The translations under genes were made by a program, and so were the position numbers. From an uncultured archaeon (GTDB taxonomy: Archaea; Thermoproteota; Nitrososphaeria; JACIWG01): a stretch of 64,000 nucleotides of DNA. The notes under the pieces were generated by a model that made no database searches, had not been told where the DNA came from, and saw only the letters and a program-made list of their open reading frames with translations. Shown here piece by piece: positions 16,960 to 25,856 of the stretch (positions within the stretch are counted from its first letter, which is position 1; each line of letters starts with the position of its first letter). The stretch lies in contig CALHLD010000026.1 of the NCBI GenBank assembly GCA_938034445.1, forward strand, positions 64,562 to 128,561. The letters run 5' to 3'.

Positions 16960-18081
16960 CTAAAATCCTTTAATAATTGCACTTTCAACAGTCATCTTCT
17001 TAAGCAAATCTGGTTTAGGCTCGTAAGGTGTTCCCGGAACCTTTGAGACGTCAACCTTCCCCCTATCACATAAAACTATCTCTGGGTCACCTAAGTCTTC
17101 AACATAGTAAGTTTTTGAAGCAAAGATGTCTGAGGGATACTTAATGTTCGGTAATGTTGCAAGCTCAATAGACAATCCCTGTCCAACAGAAGATTCAAGC
17201 ATACCACCAACCCAACAAGGAATACCAGCATCCACACACATGTCATGAATAATTTTAGCATTCCACAAACCGCCAACCCTACCAACCTTCAAATTCACGT
17301 ACCTACAGCTACCAAGCTCTATAGCCTGTTCAGCAGCCTTAGGACAAGTAATACTCTCATCCAAGCATATTGGCGTAGAAATAATCTTCTGAAGCTTAGC
17401 ATGATCTAAAAGGTCCCAATGGCATAAAGGTTGCTCAATCATCTCCAAATCAAATCTGTCAACTTTCTTAAAAAGTTCAACATCCTTTAAAGAAAATGCA
17501 GCATTACAGTCTATATGAAATGGAAAATCTGGAAAACGGTCTCTAACAGCCTCAAGCATATTTACATCCCAACCTCTCCTAAACTTCAACTTAACCCTAG
17601 GAAAACCAGCTTCAATAGCAGACTCAATCTTATTCAACAAAACTTCTATACTATCTTGGACACCAAAATCGGCACCAACACTAACAGGCTCAGACCTGCC
17701 TCCGATAAGCTTATGCAAAGGTTTACCCAAACTCTTAGCATAGAGAACCCACCACGCCGTCTCCAAACCAGCCTTAGCAAAATAGTTCCCCTTAAAACAA
17801 TCCAATAATCCCAAAAGTTCTTCAGCCGAATCAACATTTTTTCCAACAACCAACGGCGCAAAAAACTCCTTAATAAGAGAAAAGACGCCAGAAGCCCACT
17901 CGGGAGAATATGTTGGAGCATTAAGGGGGGAAGTTTCACCCCAACCATACAAATCTCCAGAAACCATTTTAACAAGCACAGAATCTATTTCAGCATCCTC
18001 TCCATAGGCTGTACGCCAGGGATAGATTAGAGGCATTCTAACATGATAGACCTCAACACAGTCAATCCGCATATATATCAC
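16960..18081 (-). CDS. Enolase-superfamily enzyme, OSBS/N-acylamino acid racemase-like
   Basis: Muconate lactonising enzyme subgroup of the enolase superfamily. Catalytic residues are visible: KLK (K164 and K166), metal ligands D191, E216 and D241 (in DCNA, EQP and DES), and general acid/base K265 in NLKVGRVGG. This pattern fits o-succinylbenzoate synthase and N-succinylamino-acid racemase. No menaquinone genes are nearby, so amino-acid racemisation or another acid cycloisomerisation or dehydration is more likely (inference). 373 aa; an ATG at 18072 is an alternative start. It is convergent with the archaeal ATPase gene. Confidence 0.85.
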   Translation of the reverse strand: MIYMRIDCVEVYHVRMPLIYPWRTAYGEDAEIDSVLVKMVSGDLYGWGETSPLNAPTYSPEWASGVFSLIKEFFAPLVVGKNVDSAEELLGLLDCFKGNYFAKAGLETAWWVLYAKSLGKPLHKLIGGRSEPVSVGADFGVQDSIEVLLNKIESAIEAGFPRVKLKFRRGWDVNMLEAVRDRFPDFPFHIDCNAAFSLKDVELFKKVDRFDLEMIEQPLCHWDLLDHAKLQKIISTPICLDESITCPKAAEQAIELGSCRYVNLKVGRVGGLWNAKIIHDMCVDAGIPCWVGGMLESSVGQGLSIELATLPNIKYPSDIFASKTYYVEDLGDPEIVLCDRGKVDVSKVPGTPYEPKPDLLKKMTVESAIIKGF

Positions 18082-18335
18082 CTCAACTTATCATCAAATA
18101 AATTTTTTTGCATAAGCATTTTTAAGTAATAATATCACAAAATTTTATGATAGAATTATAAAATAATATTAGCAAGACGTAGGCTGAAATCTTCAGCATT
18201 CAATATGTTCCGTAAATCTTTTAGTAAAGTCGGATCAAAAATAGGGAAATAATGATATTTAGATTAGTTTAGGGTACATGATACTATCCTAAAATATTTT
18301 AGAACTATTTAAAAGGCATTTTTGACTAAATATTT

Positions 18336-18555
18336 CTATTCGATTACTTTCGAATATTTCTGAAGCTTTTCTTTATCTATCTCTATCCCCAAACCTGGTT
18401 CCTTGGGGAGTTCAACAAAACTTTTTTCACCTAGTATAGGGTTTTTTACAATCTTAAATCTAAGATCTTGAGGTTGTGTAATATAATAGTATTTTGGTAC
18501 TCTATAGTAAAAAGATTTGGAATCGCTGTTGCAAAGTGTGCGTATATTTCATCAT
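18336..18555 (-). pseudogene. C-terminal remnant of an enolase-superfamily dehydratase
   Basis: On the minus strand the end of a mandelate-racemase-type enzyme can be read: HFATAIPNLFTIEY, then after a frame change NPILGEKSFVELP and PGLGIEIDKEKLQ, with a stop at 18336. Intact relatives carry HxxxxIPN...EY and PGLGIEID near their C-termini, as the intact gene at 60488-61708 does. The rest of the gene is missing. It abuts the remnant of a short-chain dehydrogenase on the other strand. Confidence 0.7.
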
Positions 18556-18569
18556 ATATTATTACTTTC

Positions 18570-18795
18570 ATCAATTGTATTGCTCCAAGGATATATTACA
18601 ACTGGTCAATGGCTATAAAGGAACAAAAGAGGAGGTACTGGTCTGAATGCTATAATAAAAAGTATTCCAATTGGACGATTGGGTACACCTGAAGATTGTG
18701 CTAAAGTGATATAATTTTTGTGCACTGACCTTTTAGACTATGTTATTGGTCAAGTTATTGGCGTTGATGGTGGAACTACTTTGTGTCCACATTAA
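18570..18795 (+). pseudogene. C-terminal remnant of a short-chain dehydrogenase (SDR)
   Basis: The plus strand encodes, in two frames, INCIAPRIYY and then SIPIGRLGTPEDCAKVI, followed by an in-frame TAA, and FLCTDLLDYVIGQVIGVDGG with a stop at 18795. These are the standard C-terminal SDR elements (VNCIAPG, PIGRLGTPEDVA, YVTGQVLxVDGG). The Rossmann N-terminus and catalytic Tyr-Lys are absent. With the adjacent dehydratase remnant this marks a lost catabolic gene pair. The 260 bp between 18082 and 18335 hold nothing I can identify. Confidence 0.75.
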
Positions 18796-18836
18796 AGTAA
18801 AAAATTTTAAATAAGTTTATAAAGTGACTATATTTC

Positions 18837-20255
18837 ATGAAGTCTACATTTATTGAGTATGGAGATGGCAGAATGCAGATTGAGGTTCCAGATGATGCAA
18901 CCATCCTCTCATCAGAAGACCTAAGACACGATCCTCCTGCACCAGATCCATACACTGCAACACGTAAGGCTTTAGAAAATCCATTGGGCATGCCTCCATT
19001 AAAGGATATAGTTAAACCTCACTACAAGGTTGTAATATGTTTTCCTGATAGAGTTAAGGGTGGCGCCCACGCACAATCACACCGCAAGGTTTCAATACCA
19101 ATTATTATTGAAGAATTGAAGAAGGCTGGTGTAAGTTTAACAAATATTAAACTTATGCTGTGTAGTGGATTACATCGTAGGAACAATAAGCAGGAGCTGG
19201 AATGGCTTCTTGGAAAGGAAATTGTTAATGCCTTTTGGCCTGATCGACTTATATGGCATGATTCTGAAGATAGAGAAAGAATCGTAAATTTTGGTTACGA
19301 TCGTATGGGCAATGTTGTTGAAGTTAGTAAGGAGGTTGTGGAAGCCGATCTAGCCATCTCTATAGGCCATGTTTTAGGAAACCCTTATGGAGGCTATAGT
19401 GGAGGCTATAAGATGATTGCAACAGGCATGACTACATGGCGGTCTATTAGGTCGCATCATTGTCCAGACACGATGCATCTTCCAAACTTTATACCTGTAA
19501 GCATAAAAAGTAGGATGAGGGAACAATTTGATTCGATAGGTAAAACTATAGAGGAGAAGATGGGTAAAAAGTTCTTTTTCGTTGACGCTGTCCTTGGCAC
19601 GGATAACCAAATACTAGGTGTATATGCTGGGGATGGTGAAGAGGTTCAAAAAGAAAGTTGGAAGCTTGCAGATTTGCGCACAAATGTAATACTTGATATT
19701 CCAGAAAAGTTTGACATACTAGTGTTCGGTGAACCTAGAACCTTCCACTACGGTCCAGGCATGGGTACAAATCCAATACTAATGTTACAAGCTTGTGGTG
19801 CACAGTTGACGAGAGATTATGGTGTATTTAGGGAAAATGGTGTCATTATTTGTGCATCATTATGTGATGGATGGTTTAATGACGATTGGTTCCCTTCATA
19901 TAGAAAGGTTTACAATAAATTGCACAAGCTAACAGACTTTTCAGAAGCTTATACACTAGAAGATGAAATTTCAAACGATCCAGAAGACATTTACAAGTAC
20001 AGGTTCGCCTATGCATATCACCCATTCCATGCACTTTCAATGGTTTCTATGGGTACAATAGCTTTGCAACATACAAGTGCAATATTTATAGTGGGTGCTC
20101 GTGAACCGGGATATGCGAGAGGAATGGGATGCAAGCCAACTAAAACTTTCGAAGAAGCGTTAAAAGAAGCTAAAAAGTACGTTGGAAACAACCCTAATAT
20201 TCTAGTTCTTCCAGAATGTTTCCTCAAACCCGGATTCCATCTCTTTAAGAAATAA
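18837..20255 (+). CDS. LarA-like (nickel-pincer lactate racemase superfamily) protein
   Basis: DUF2088/LarA homologue of 472 aa, longer than typical LarA (about 425). Family elements are GLHRRNN (the GxHR-like loop) and GYSGGYKMIATGM, where K192 matches the lysine that anchors the nickel-pincer nucleotide. A following SHH matches the His position near Ni. The LarA acid-binding region is replaced by FPDRVKGGAHAQSH, which suggests a different alpha-hydroxyacid or sugar acid as substrate. The cofactor genes larB, larC and larE are not in this window. A TATA-like TTTATAAAG near 18812 precedes the ATG at 18837 by about 25 nt. The start follows decayed catabolic genes. Confidence 0.8.
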   Translation: MKSTFIEYGDGRMQIEVPDDATILSSEDLRHDPPAPDPYTATRKALENPLGMPPLKDIVKPHYKVVICFPDRVKGGAHAQSHRKVSIPIIIEELKKAGVSLTNIKLMLCSGLHRRNNKQELEWLLGKEIVNAFWPDRLIWHDSEDRERIVNFGYDRMGNVVEVSKEVVEADLAISIGHVLGNPYGGYSGGYKMIATGMTTWRSIRSHHCPDTMHLPNFIPVSIKSRMREQFDSIGKTIEEKMGKKFFFVDAVLGTDNQILGVYAGDGEEVQKESWKLADLRTNVILDIPEKFDILVFGEPRTFHYGPGMGTNPILMLQACGAQLTRDYGVFRENGVIICASLCDGWFNDDWFPSYRKVYNKLHKLTDFSEAYTLEDEISNDPEDIYKYRFAYAYHPFHALSMVSMGTIALQHTSAIFIVGAREPGYARGMGCKPTKTFEEALKEAKKYVGNNPNILVLPECFLKPGFHLFKK

Positions 20256-20625
20256 TTTTTATAGTGTTATGTCATGTCAAATAATACACCTGATTGTGCA
20301 AGTCTTAAAAGTGCTTTACCCGTTTCATAAGGTTTGGAAGCAGATGGAATCTCGCTAGACCTAATTCAGCTAAAATTTCCCAAGTTAATAAAAATAGTGC
20401 AATAGATATTAGATAGCGAATCATCATATTCCTTTTTTCTATAAATTTTTCTTTTTTATATTGTGTTGAAGCCAATATTGCTCACAGTTGTAGCAAAGAA
20501 AATATATGTTATAAAAGTTTTTATCCCATTTACTTCAAATATTTTAAGAAGTGTATATGTTAAATTAAAAACTTAAAAATATCAAATTAATATCCTTAAA
20601 AGAATGTAATGTCTCCAAACTTTAT
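20256..20625. other. Gene-free stretch with a possible short remnant
   Basis: No intact gene. On the minus strand a short open stretch ending at 20267 reads PSASKPYETGKALLRLAQS and then GVLFDMT before the stop. It could be the end of a lost dehydrogenase-like gene, but it is too short to assign. The remainder is AT-rich and includes the promoter region of the TauE-like gene (a TTTATATGG run at 20621-20629). Confidence 0.3.
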
Positions 20626-21447
20626 ATGGTGATAGTTGTGTTCATCTTTGAGCTTATGTTACTTGTTTTACTTGGGACAGGGATAGGTGCTTTTGGTACA
20701 ATTATTGGTGCCGGAGGTGGTTTTCTTTTAGTTCCCATATTATTAATATTTTACGGCATGGATTCGAAAGTTGCTGCTGGTACTAGTTTGTTTTTTGTTT
20801 TCCTAACTGCTCTCTCTGGTACATTCGCATATATTAGGCAGAAGCGAGTCGACTTAAAGATCGGTTCAATTTTTACAATTATGACCATACCTGGATCTAT
20901 TATTGGAGCTTACATCACAACTTATATTCTAGTGGGTAATATATTTAAAATGCTCTTCTCTTTTCTACTAGTTTTGAGTTCTCTGTATCTTATTATAAGG
21001 CCGGTTAAAGAAAATGTTAATTCTATCAATACCACTTACAGAGGCTATTATAGGAAGGTTGTGGATTCGAATGGAAAAGTGTACGAGTATAAGGTTCCAT
21101 TGACTAGAGGGGTAATAATAAGTTTCGGTGTAGGTTTCATTTCAAGCATGTTTGGAATCGGTGGGGGAATAATACATGTACCAGCTATGATTTTTCTTCT
21201 TAATTTTCCTGTCCATATCGCAACAGCAACTTCATACTTTGTTTTACTCTTTTCTTCTCTCACTGGATCTGTAACTCACTTTTTTCTCGGTAATGTAGAA
21301 TATATTTATTCTATACCGCTTGGATTTGGTGCCTTGATAGGTGCACAAGTAGGCGCACGCATTTCATCAATTGTGAGAGGAACGTTAATCGAAAGATTGC
21401 TTGGTCTTGCCTTAATTATTGTTGCGATTAGACTTCTGTTACAGTAA
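20626..21447 (+). CDS. TauE/SafE (TSUP) family anion exporter
   Basis: Integral membrane protein of 273 aa with about eight transmembrane segments in two repeats. Each repeat starts with a glycine-rich segment: GTIIGAGGGFLLVPIL in the first and SMFGIGGGIIHVPAM in the second, the hallmark of TSUP proteins. These export sulfite, sulfonates or small organic anions. A charged cytoplasmic loop lies between the halves. It is located between a LarA-like enzyme and a beta-hydroxyacid dehydrogenase, so an organic-acid or sulfonate substrate is plausible (inference). Confidence 0.85.
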   Translation: MVIVVFIFELMLLVLLGTGIGAFGTIIGAGGGFLLVPILLIFYGMDSKVAAGTSLFFVFLTALSGTFAYIRQKRVDLKIGSIFTIMTIPGSIIGAYITTYILVGNIFKMLFSFLLVLSSLYLIIRPVKENVNSINTTYRGYYRKVVDSNGKVYEYKVPLTRGVIISFGVGFISSMFGIGGGIIHVPAMIFLLNFPVHIATATSYFVLLFSSLTGSVTHFFLGNVEYIYSIPLGFGALIGAQVGARISSIVRGTLIERLLGLALIIVAIRLLLQ

Positions 21448-21510
21448 TTTAGTCAATTAAACAAGTTTAAATAGAGGACTAATAATATTTTATCTCATGG
21501 TGATTGTGGA

Positions 21511-22401
21511 ATGAATGTAGGTTTAGTGGGAGTCGGAACTATGGGTTCAATGATGCTAAAAAAGATAATTGGTGCAGGTCATAAAGTCTATGCAAGAGAT
21601 ATAGATGAAAAAGCTGAAGAAAGAGCAAAAAATTTGGGTGCGATAGTTGTTGATTCTCCTGCAAAAATAGCTGAAGTGGCAGAAATAGTTATATTATCAC
21701 TTCCAATGCCTTCTGATGTAGAGGAAGTCGTTTGTGGCAAGGATGGTCTTTTATCTAATGTCAAAAGCTTAAAGGTAATTGTGGACATGAGTACTGTTGA
21801 CCCGTTTACAACGCAAAAGAATGCTGTAGAGGCAAAAAAATATGGTGTAGGATACGTTGATGCTCCAGTACTAGGTCGCCCTCAAAATTGTGGTAATTGG
21901 ACTCTTCCCGTTGGAGGAGAAGCTGAGGATATTGAAAAATGCAAAAGCGTCCTTCAACTTTTGGCAGCCAAAATTGTGCATGTTGGCCCTTCTGGTTGGG
22001 GTAATGTTGTAAAGCTTTTAAACAATATGATGTTTGGTGCAATAAATTCGATAACGGCAGAAATATTTGCTATATGCGCGAAATTTGGTATGGACCCAAA
22101 AATATTCTATGAAACAATAGCAAACAGTGGAGCTGCAACGGTCAGTAATCTCTTTAAAGAAGTAGGGCAAAAGATTGTAAACAGAAACTTTGAGCCAGTT
22201 TTTGCAATAGACCTTTTGCACAAGGACATGATGCTAGGTATTGAAATGGCTAAACGTTTGAATGTACCACTTTTTGTGTCACAAAACAATCAACTATTAA
22301 ATGAACTTAGTAGACTTCTTGGTTATGGTAAAGAAGATACAGCAAGTGTGGTAAAAGTTTATGAAAAGTTGCTTGGTATGGAAGTCAAACCAAAAGCATG
22401 A
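21511..22401 (+). CDS. Beta-hydroxyacid dehydrogenase (3-hydroxyisobutyrate/tartronate semialdehyde reductase family)
   Basis: NAD(P)-dependent oxidoreductase, 296 aa. Rossmann GVGTMGSMM at 7-15, then the substrate-binding DAPVLGRP (118-125, usually DAPVSGG, so the substrate loop differs) and GNVVKLLNN with catalytic K168. The family covers 3-hydroxyisobutyrate, tartronate semialdehyde, succinic semialdehyde and related substrates. Arg31 does not follow the Rossmann strand as in NADP-specific members; ARDIDEK has Arg-Asp there, so the cofactor is uncertain. It lies downstream of the TauE-like exporter by 63 bp. A role in glyceraldehyde-acid or tartronate semialdehyde reduction would match the aldolase at 37465 (inference). 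Confidence 0.88.
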   Translation: MNVGLVGVGTMGSMMLKKIIGAGHKVYARDIDEKAEERAKNLGAIVVDSPAKIAEVAEIVILSLPMPSDVEEVVCGKDGLLSNVKSLKVIVDMSTVDPFTTQKNAVEAKKYGVGYVDAPVLGRPQNCGNWTLPVGGEAEDIEKCKSVLQLLAAKIVHVGPSGWGNVVKLLNNMMFGAINSITAEIFAICAKFGMDPKIFYETIANSGAATVSNLFKEVGQKIVNRNFEPVFAIDLLHKDMMLGIEMAKRLNVPLFVSQNNQLLNELSRLLGYGKEDTASVVKVYEKLLGMEVKPKA

Positions 22402-22475
22402 AACCTAGACCACATTTTTTCTAAATTAAATAGTTATTCAAGTTCTTTGCCTATTTTTTTGGTGTAACGTTATCC

Positions 22476-23402
22476 CTATATCTTAAGATATTCTTTACCT
22501 AAAACTTCTTCAATCTTAGTTTTTAATTCATTTTTTTGTTCCTCTGTTAATGGCAACAATGGCATCCTAACATAAGATTGTATGGGCAAGCCTCTAATCT
22601 TTAAAGCCTCTTTTAAGAAGGAAACAGGTGTAAACCCAACTGATTTTATATCACGTAAAGATATAATCTTATTATTTAACTCAATTGCTTTATCATATTG
22701 TTTTTCTTTGAATGCTTTATACAGTTCAACCACTACTTCAGGAAATACGTTGGCTATCCCACTGACTGTACCCTTTCCACCAGCATATAATGTTGGAAGC
22801 ATCATATCCTCTGAACCCGAAAAAACTATCATATCATAATTTGTCATCTTCAACACATCGATTATATGCATAAGGTCTGTTGTTGTATCCTTTAATCCAA
22901 TTATGTTAGAAAATTCAGAATGTAATTTTGAAATAAGAGATGGAGGTATATTTACTCCCACACCGTCTGGAAAGTTATATATAAAAAGCGGAAGGTCAAT
23001 AGATTTTGCTATTAAACTGTAATGCTGATAAAGTACTTCAGGCTTACTTACAACTTTGACCCAATAATTAGGTGGCAATGCCGCTACGGCGTCCGCACCT
23101 AAATCCTTCGCAATCTTGCATCTATGAATAATCCACTGTGTACTAGGGTTTATGGCAGTGACGATAGTAGGCACTTTCCCGTTAGCTTCATCAATTATGA
23201 TTTTAGTTAACTTATTCTGTTCCTCTAATGAAAGTAAAACGGACTCGCTAATGCTTCCCGTTATCCATAAGCCGTTTACACCCTTCTCGATAAGAAAATT
23301 AACTAAGGTTCGTACAGCCTCTTCGTCAATTGAAAGGTCACTCTTATATAAGGTTAGGACAACAGGATATACTCCCTCAAAATTTTTACTCATTTTAATC
23401 AC
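22476..23402 (-). CDS. DHDPS/N-acetylneuraminate lyase family aldolase
   Basis: Class I aldolase of 308 aa that uses a Schiff-base lysine to handle pyruvate-type donors. Catalytic K171 (GLKDTT) and Y142 (IYNFPDG) are present. The GTTGE substrate-carboxylate loop is GSISE (49-53), deviating from dihydrodipicolinate synthase, so a catabolic lyase such as 2-keto-3-deoxy-sugar-acid aldolase or a 5-keto-4-deoxyglucarate-type enzyme is more likely than lysine synthesis. It is convergent with the dehydrogenase gene. ATG 23402 is followed by a second ATG at 23393. Confidence 0.87.
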   Translation of the reverse strand: MIKMSKNFEGVYPVVLTLYKSDLSIDEEAVRTLVNFLIEKGVNGLWITGSISESVLLSLEEQNKLTKIIIDEANGKVPTIVTAINPSTQWIIHRCKIAKDLGADAVAALPPNYWVKVVSKPEVLYQHYSLIAKSIDLPLFIYNFPDGVGVNIPPSLISKLHSEFSNIIGLKDTTTDLMHIIDVLKMTNYDMIVFSGSEDMMLPTLYAGGKGTVSGIANVFPEVVVELYKAFKEKQYDKAIELNNKIISLRDIKSVGFTPVSFLKEALKIRGLPIQSYVRMPLLPLTEEQKNELKTKIEEVLGKEYLKI

Positions 23403-23562
23403 TCATTAAACTACATTCTCTAAACATTTAAATTTTTTAGTATGATTCTCTATAATATTTTTTAAGCAATAGTTAACACGTAGTTCATAGTAGTTAAATA
23501 AAAATTACGTAGGTTATTAATGGGGCAAAAACTTTTATATGCATTAGAATTTAATCAAACTA

Positions 23563-24387
23563 ATGAAATCCAATAGTGCAATTAAATTTAGAAGGCATAT
23601 TTTAAAATTGGTCGGTTTAGGTGCTATAGCATTTGGGGGTATTCTATCATTTTTTATAAAAGATATCTTATCCACAAAAACTTTTCCTACACCTACTACT
23701 CAACTTCAGACTTACATGCTACCCCTACCAAGGTTTTCTAGTAATATGATGCTAGAGAAGGCTTTAGCCTGTCGACGTTCCATAAGAGAATATTTGGATG
23801 TTCCTATTTCATTGGATGCTTTTTCTATGCTTTTGTGGTCTGCTCAAGGTATTACAGAATTTAATTATGGATTTAGAACCTGTCCAAGTGCTGGTGGAAC
23901 GTATCCGTTAGAAGTTTATGCTGTTGTGGGGAAAGGATGCGTTTCAATTGATGGTGGAGGATATTTGCCTGAAGGCTCATACAAATATAATTGTAAAACA
24001 CATTCTATAACAATGGTTAAGGGTCAAGACCTTCGTGACGCTCTTGCTAAGGCTTCTCTGAATCAAAGTTGGGTTAGGGATGCCAGAATAAATATTGTTA
24101 TATGTGCTGTGTACGAGAGGACAACTAGAGTGTATGGTGAAAGGGGCTATAGGTACGTGTACATGGAGGACGGTCATGTGGGTCAAAACATTTACTTGAT
24201 GGCTGCTGCACTAAAACTTGGTGCAGTAGTGATAGGAGCATTTTATGATGATGAAGTTAAGAATATTATTGGAGCCCAAGATAACGAGCACCCCCTCTAC
24301 GTTATACCTGTTGGAGTGCCTAAACACTTTTATGAAATAGATGAAGATGATTTAAGAAAATATATTTTGAGAATGAGAGGATTATGA
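23563..24387 (+). CDS. SagB-type nitroreductase-fold oxidoreductase with Tat-like signal
   Basis: FMN-dependent nitroreductase-fold protein of the SagB/ThcOx type, 274 aa. The N-terminus has FRRHILK (9-15) followed by a hydrophobic stretch (LVGLGAIAFGGILSFFI), a good twin-arginine signal or anchor, so the folded FMN protein probably faces outside. The catalytic part starts at about 60 with RRSIREYLDVPISLDAFSMLLW, then CPSAGGTYPLEVYAV and GHVGQNIYLMAAALKLG, all typical of SagB-type dehydrogenases. It overlaps the next gene by four bases (ATGA), so the two are co-translated. The substrate is unknown; peptide azole oxidation needs partner genes that are absent. Confidence 0.8.
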   Translation: MKSNSAIKFRRHILKLVGLGAIAFGGILSFFIKDILSTKTFPTPTTQLQTYMLPLPRFSSNMMLEKALACRRSIREYLDVPISLDAFSMLLWSAQGITEFNYGFRTCPSAGGTYPLEVYAVVGKGCVSIDGGGYLPEGSYKYNCKTHSITMVKGQDLRDALAKASLNQSWVRDARINIVICAVYERTTRVYGERGYRYVYMEDGHVGQNIYLMAAALKLGAVVIGAFYDDEVKNIIGAQDNEHPLYVIPVGVPKHFYEIDEDDLRKYILRMRGL

Positions 24388-24728
24388 TTAGGCTAAAATT
24401 TTATTACATGCTTGTTGAATACACTTCCTTACCGCTTCTCCTATGCTTTTACCTTTCATATATTTCTGGAAAAGGCCTTGTTAGGGTGGAATTGGTTAGA
24501 AGCTTGACTTTGGGAATAATATCATATCCAGAAAGTATTCTATTACATACTATTTGGCCATTAAACTTTGTATTTGCAATATTAGTAGTAGTACATTCTG
24601 TTTCAGGCTTAAATCTCCTAGTTTATAGGCGTGTTAAAAGCAAGAGACTTAAAATTATTTTAGAAGCGTTAACTCTATTTGCTTTAGGTGTACCTTCTCT
24701 AATATTTTTCATTCTACTAGAAATTTAG
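24384..24728 (+). CDS. Small membrane protein paired with the SagB-type oxidoreductase
   Basis: 114-aa protein with three to four predicted membrane helices (about 10-26, 43-58, 60-80, 93-112). Two histidines, H55 and H71, flank the helix IWPLNFVFAILVVV; they could bind haem or quinone, but this is speculation. I do not recognise the family. The ATGA overlap with the preceding exported nitroreductase-fold enzyme suggests that it is its membrane anchor or electron-transfer partner. Confidence 0.6.
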   Translation: MIRLKFYYMLVEYTSLPLLLCFYLSYISGKGLVRVELVRSLTLGIISYPESILLHTIWPLNFVFAILVVVHSVSGLNLLVYRRVKSKRLKIILEALTLFALGVPSLIFFILLEI

Positions 24729-24749
24729 TAATGTATTCAGATTACAAAA

Positions 24750-25175
24750 TTATAATTTGATTTCGCCAAAGAGTCTTTCAACTTGCTCTAAAACTTCCTT
24801 TGCTGAAAGGTAAGCTTTTCTCGCATACGCCTCTGAATATAGTTTTGTTGGCGGCAGTCCAAGTTCTTCATCCCCATACATAGACGGTTCCCTTTCCCTT
24901 CTTAACCACCTTGATGTTCCAGCAGCTTCTGGAATAATTTCTTGGAACCATTTTGGGAATCTTTCCCTTTCAGACATAAGTATTGGGCTGACATCATGCG
25001 CTTTAGGTGGTTCTATGCCTACAAGCCTTAATGCTGCCTTCAAAGCCAGTTCAACTGCCTCCTGAGACTGTCTAATACAGTATGCTAGTGCGTCTTCGTT
25101 TAAAGCATTTTCAGCTGTTTTAAGCCTCCTTTTTGCTTCATTAACATATGATAGTGCTAGTTCAACATTATTCAA
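24750..25175 (-). CDS. HEPN domain protein
   Basis: HEPN-fold protein of 141 aa, partner of the MNT nucleotidyltransferase that overlaps it upstream by 8 bp. The core helix reads CIRQSQEAVELALKAALRL, followed by GIEPPKAHDVSPIL, the usual HEPN turn. The RxxxxH ribonuclease motif of active HEPN toxins is not evident. HEPN/MNT pairs can act as toxin-antitoxin systems in which MNT AMPylates HEPN. Translated second in the operon here. Confidence 0.85.
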   Translation of the reverse strand: MNNVELALSYVNEAKRRLKTAENALNEDALAYCIRQSQEAVELALKAALRLVGIEPPKAHDVSPILMSERERFPKWFQEIIPEAAGTSRWLRREREPSMYGDEELGLPPTKLYSEAYARKAYLSAKEVLEQVERLFGEIKL

Positions 25176-25671
25176 ATTCGATCACGTCCCCAAACTTGTA
25201 ATCCTTTTTTAAAACAACATACCAGAGGTTGCCTAACCTTTTACGTTCAGCATTAAGCGTTTCCAACCTTCTTTTTAACCTTTCAAAAACATTTTTAATA
25301 AAATCATCTTTATCAAACAAGATTTTTGCGTCAAAAACAATGTCAAGATATAATGGTCTTATTCTTGAAGCAGTATCCTCATCTAAAATTATAGGTGATA
25401 GGATAGGCTTATAACCGATTTCCTCAAGACTTAAATATAATTCCTTCAAGTTTTCTTCAACTCTATCTATAAGCTTATGCAATTTTATACGGTCTTCAGG
25501 TAACGTTCTAAGAACTATCAAAAGGTCGATGTCACTTTCTGGCTTAGGATCCCCTCTCGCATAGGAACCATATAAGACCAGAGAAACTAGTTTGTCTTTA
25601 AAAACCTTCAGAACAGCATCCTTCACCTTTCCTTCTAAATATTCTAAAGGTAAAACTGCTTTGGTCATCAA
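25168..25671 (-). CDS. MNT-type nucleotidyltransferase (minimal)
   Basis: Minimal nucleotidyltransferase, 167 aa. The polymerase-beta signature is complete: LYGSYARGDPKPESDIDLLIVL with GSxxxGD and the DxD metal pair, and a third acid in LDIVFDAKILF. It precedes the HEPN gene with an 8-bp overlap. In characterised pairs MNT is the antitoxin that modifies HEPN. There is an extended C-terminal basic helix (ERLKRRLETLNAERKRLG). Confidence 0.87.
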   Translation of the reverse strand: MMTKAVLPLEYLEGKVKDAVLKVFKDKLVSLVLYGSYARGDPKPESDIDLLIVLRTLPEDRIKLHKLIDRVEENLKELYLSLEEIGYKPILSPIILDEDTASRIRPLYLDIVFDAKILFDKDDFIKNVFERLKRRLETLNAERKRLGNLWYVVLKKDYKFGDVIEFE

Positions 25672-25856
25672 AGATAATATAACTTTAATATGTATTTAAA
25701 CTAATTGCAGACTCTTAATAAAAATTTTCACAAAACATCTGTTCCATTCTTGGAATAAATTAATGTCTTTAAAATTGTGGTACACTTATAACGAGATAAG
25801 GGGTACATTGTATGTTCTAGAATTATAAAGAGACCATGTATGAAATCTATATTAAG

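Noticed and set aside
18468-18692. 74-codon reading frame near 18.5 kb as a gene
   Set aside because: Its sequence is explained as frame-shifted remains of a short-chain dehydrogenase.
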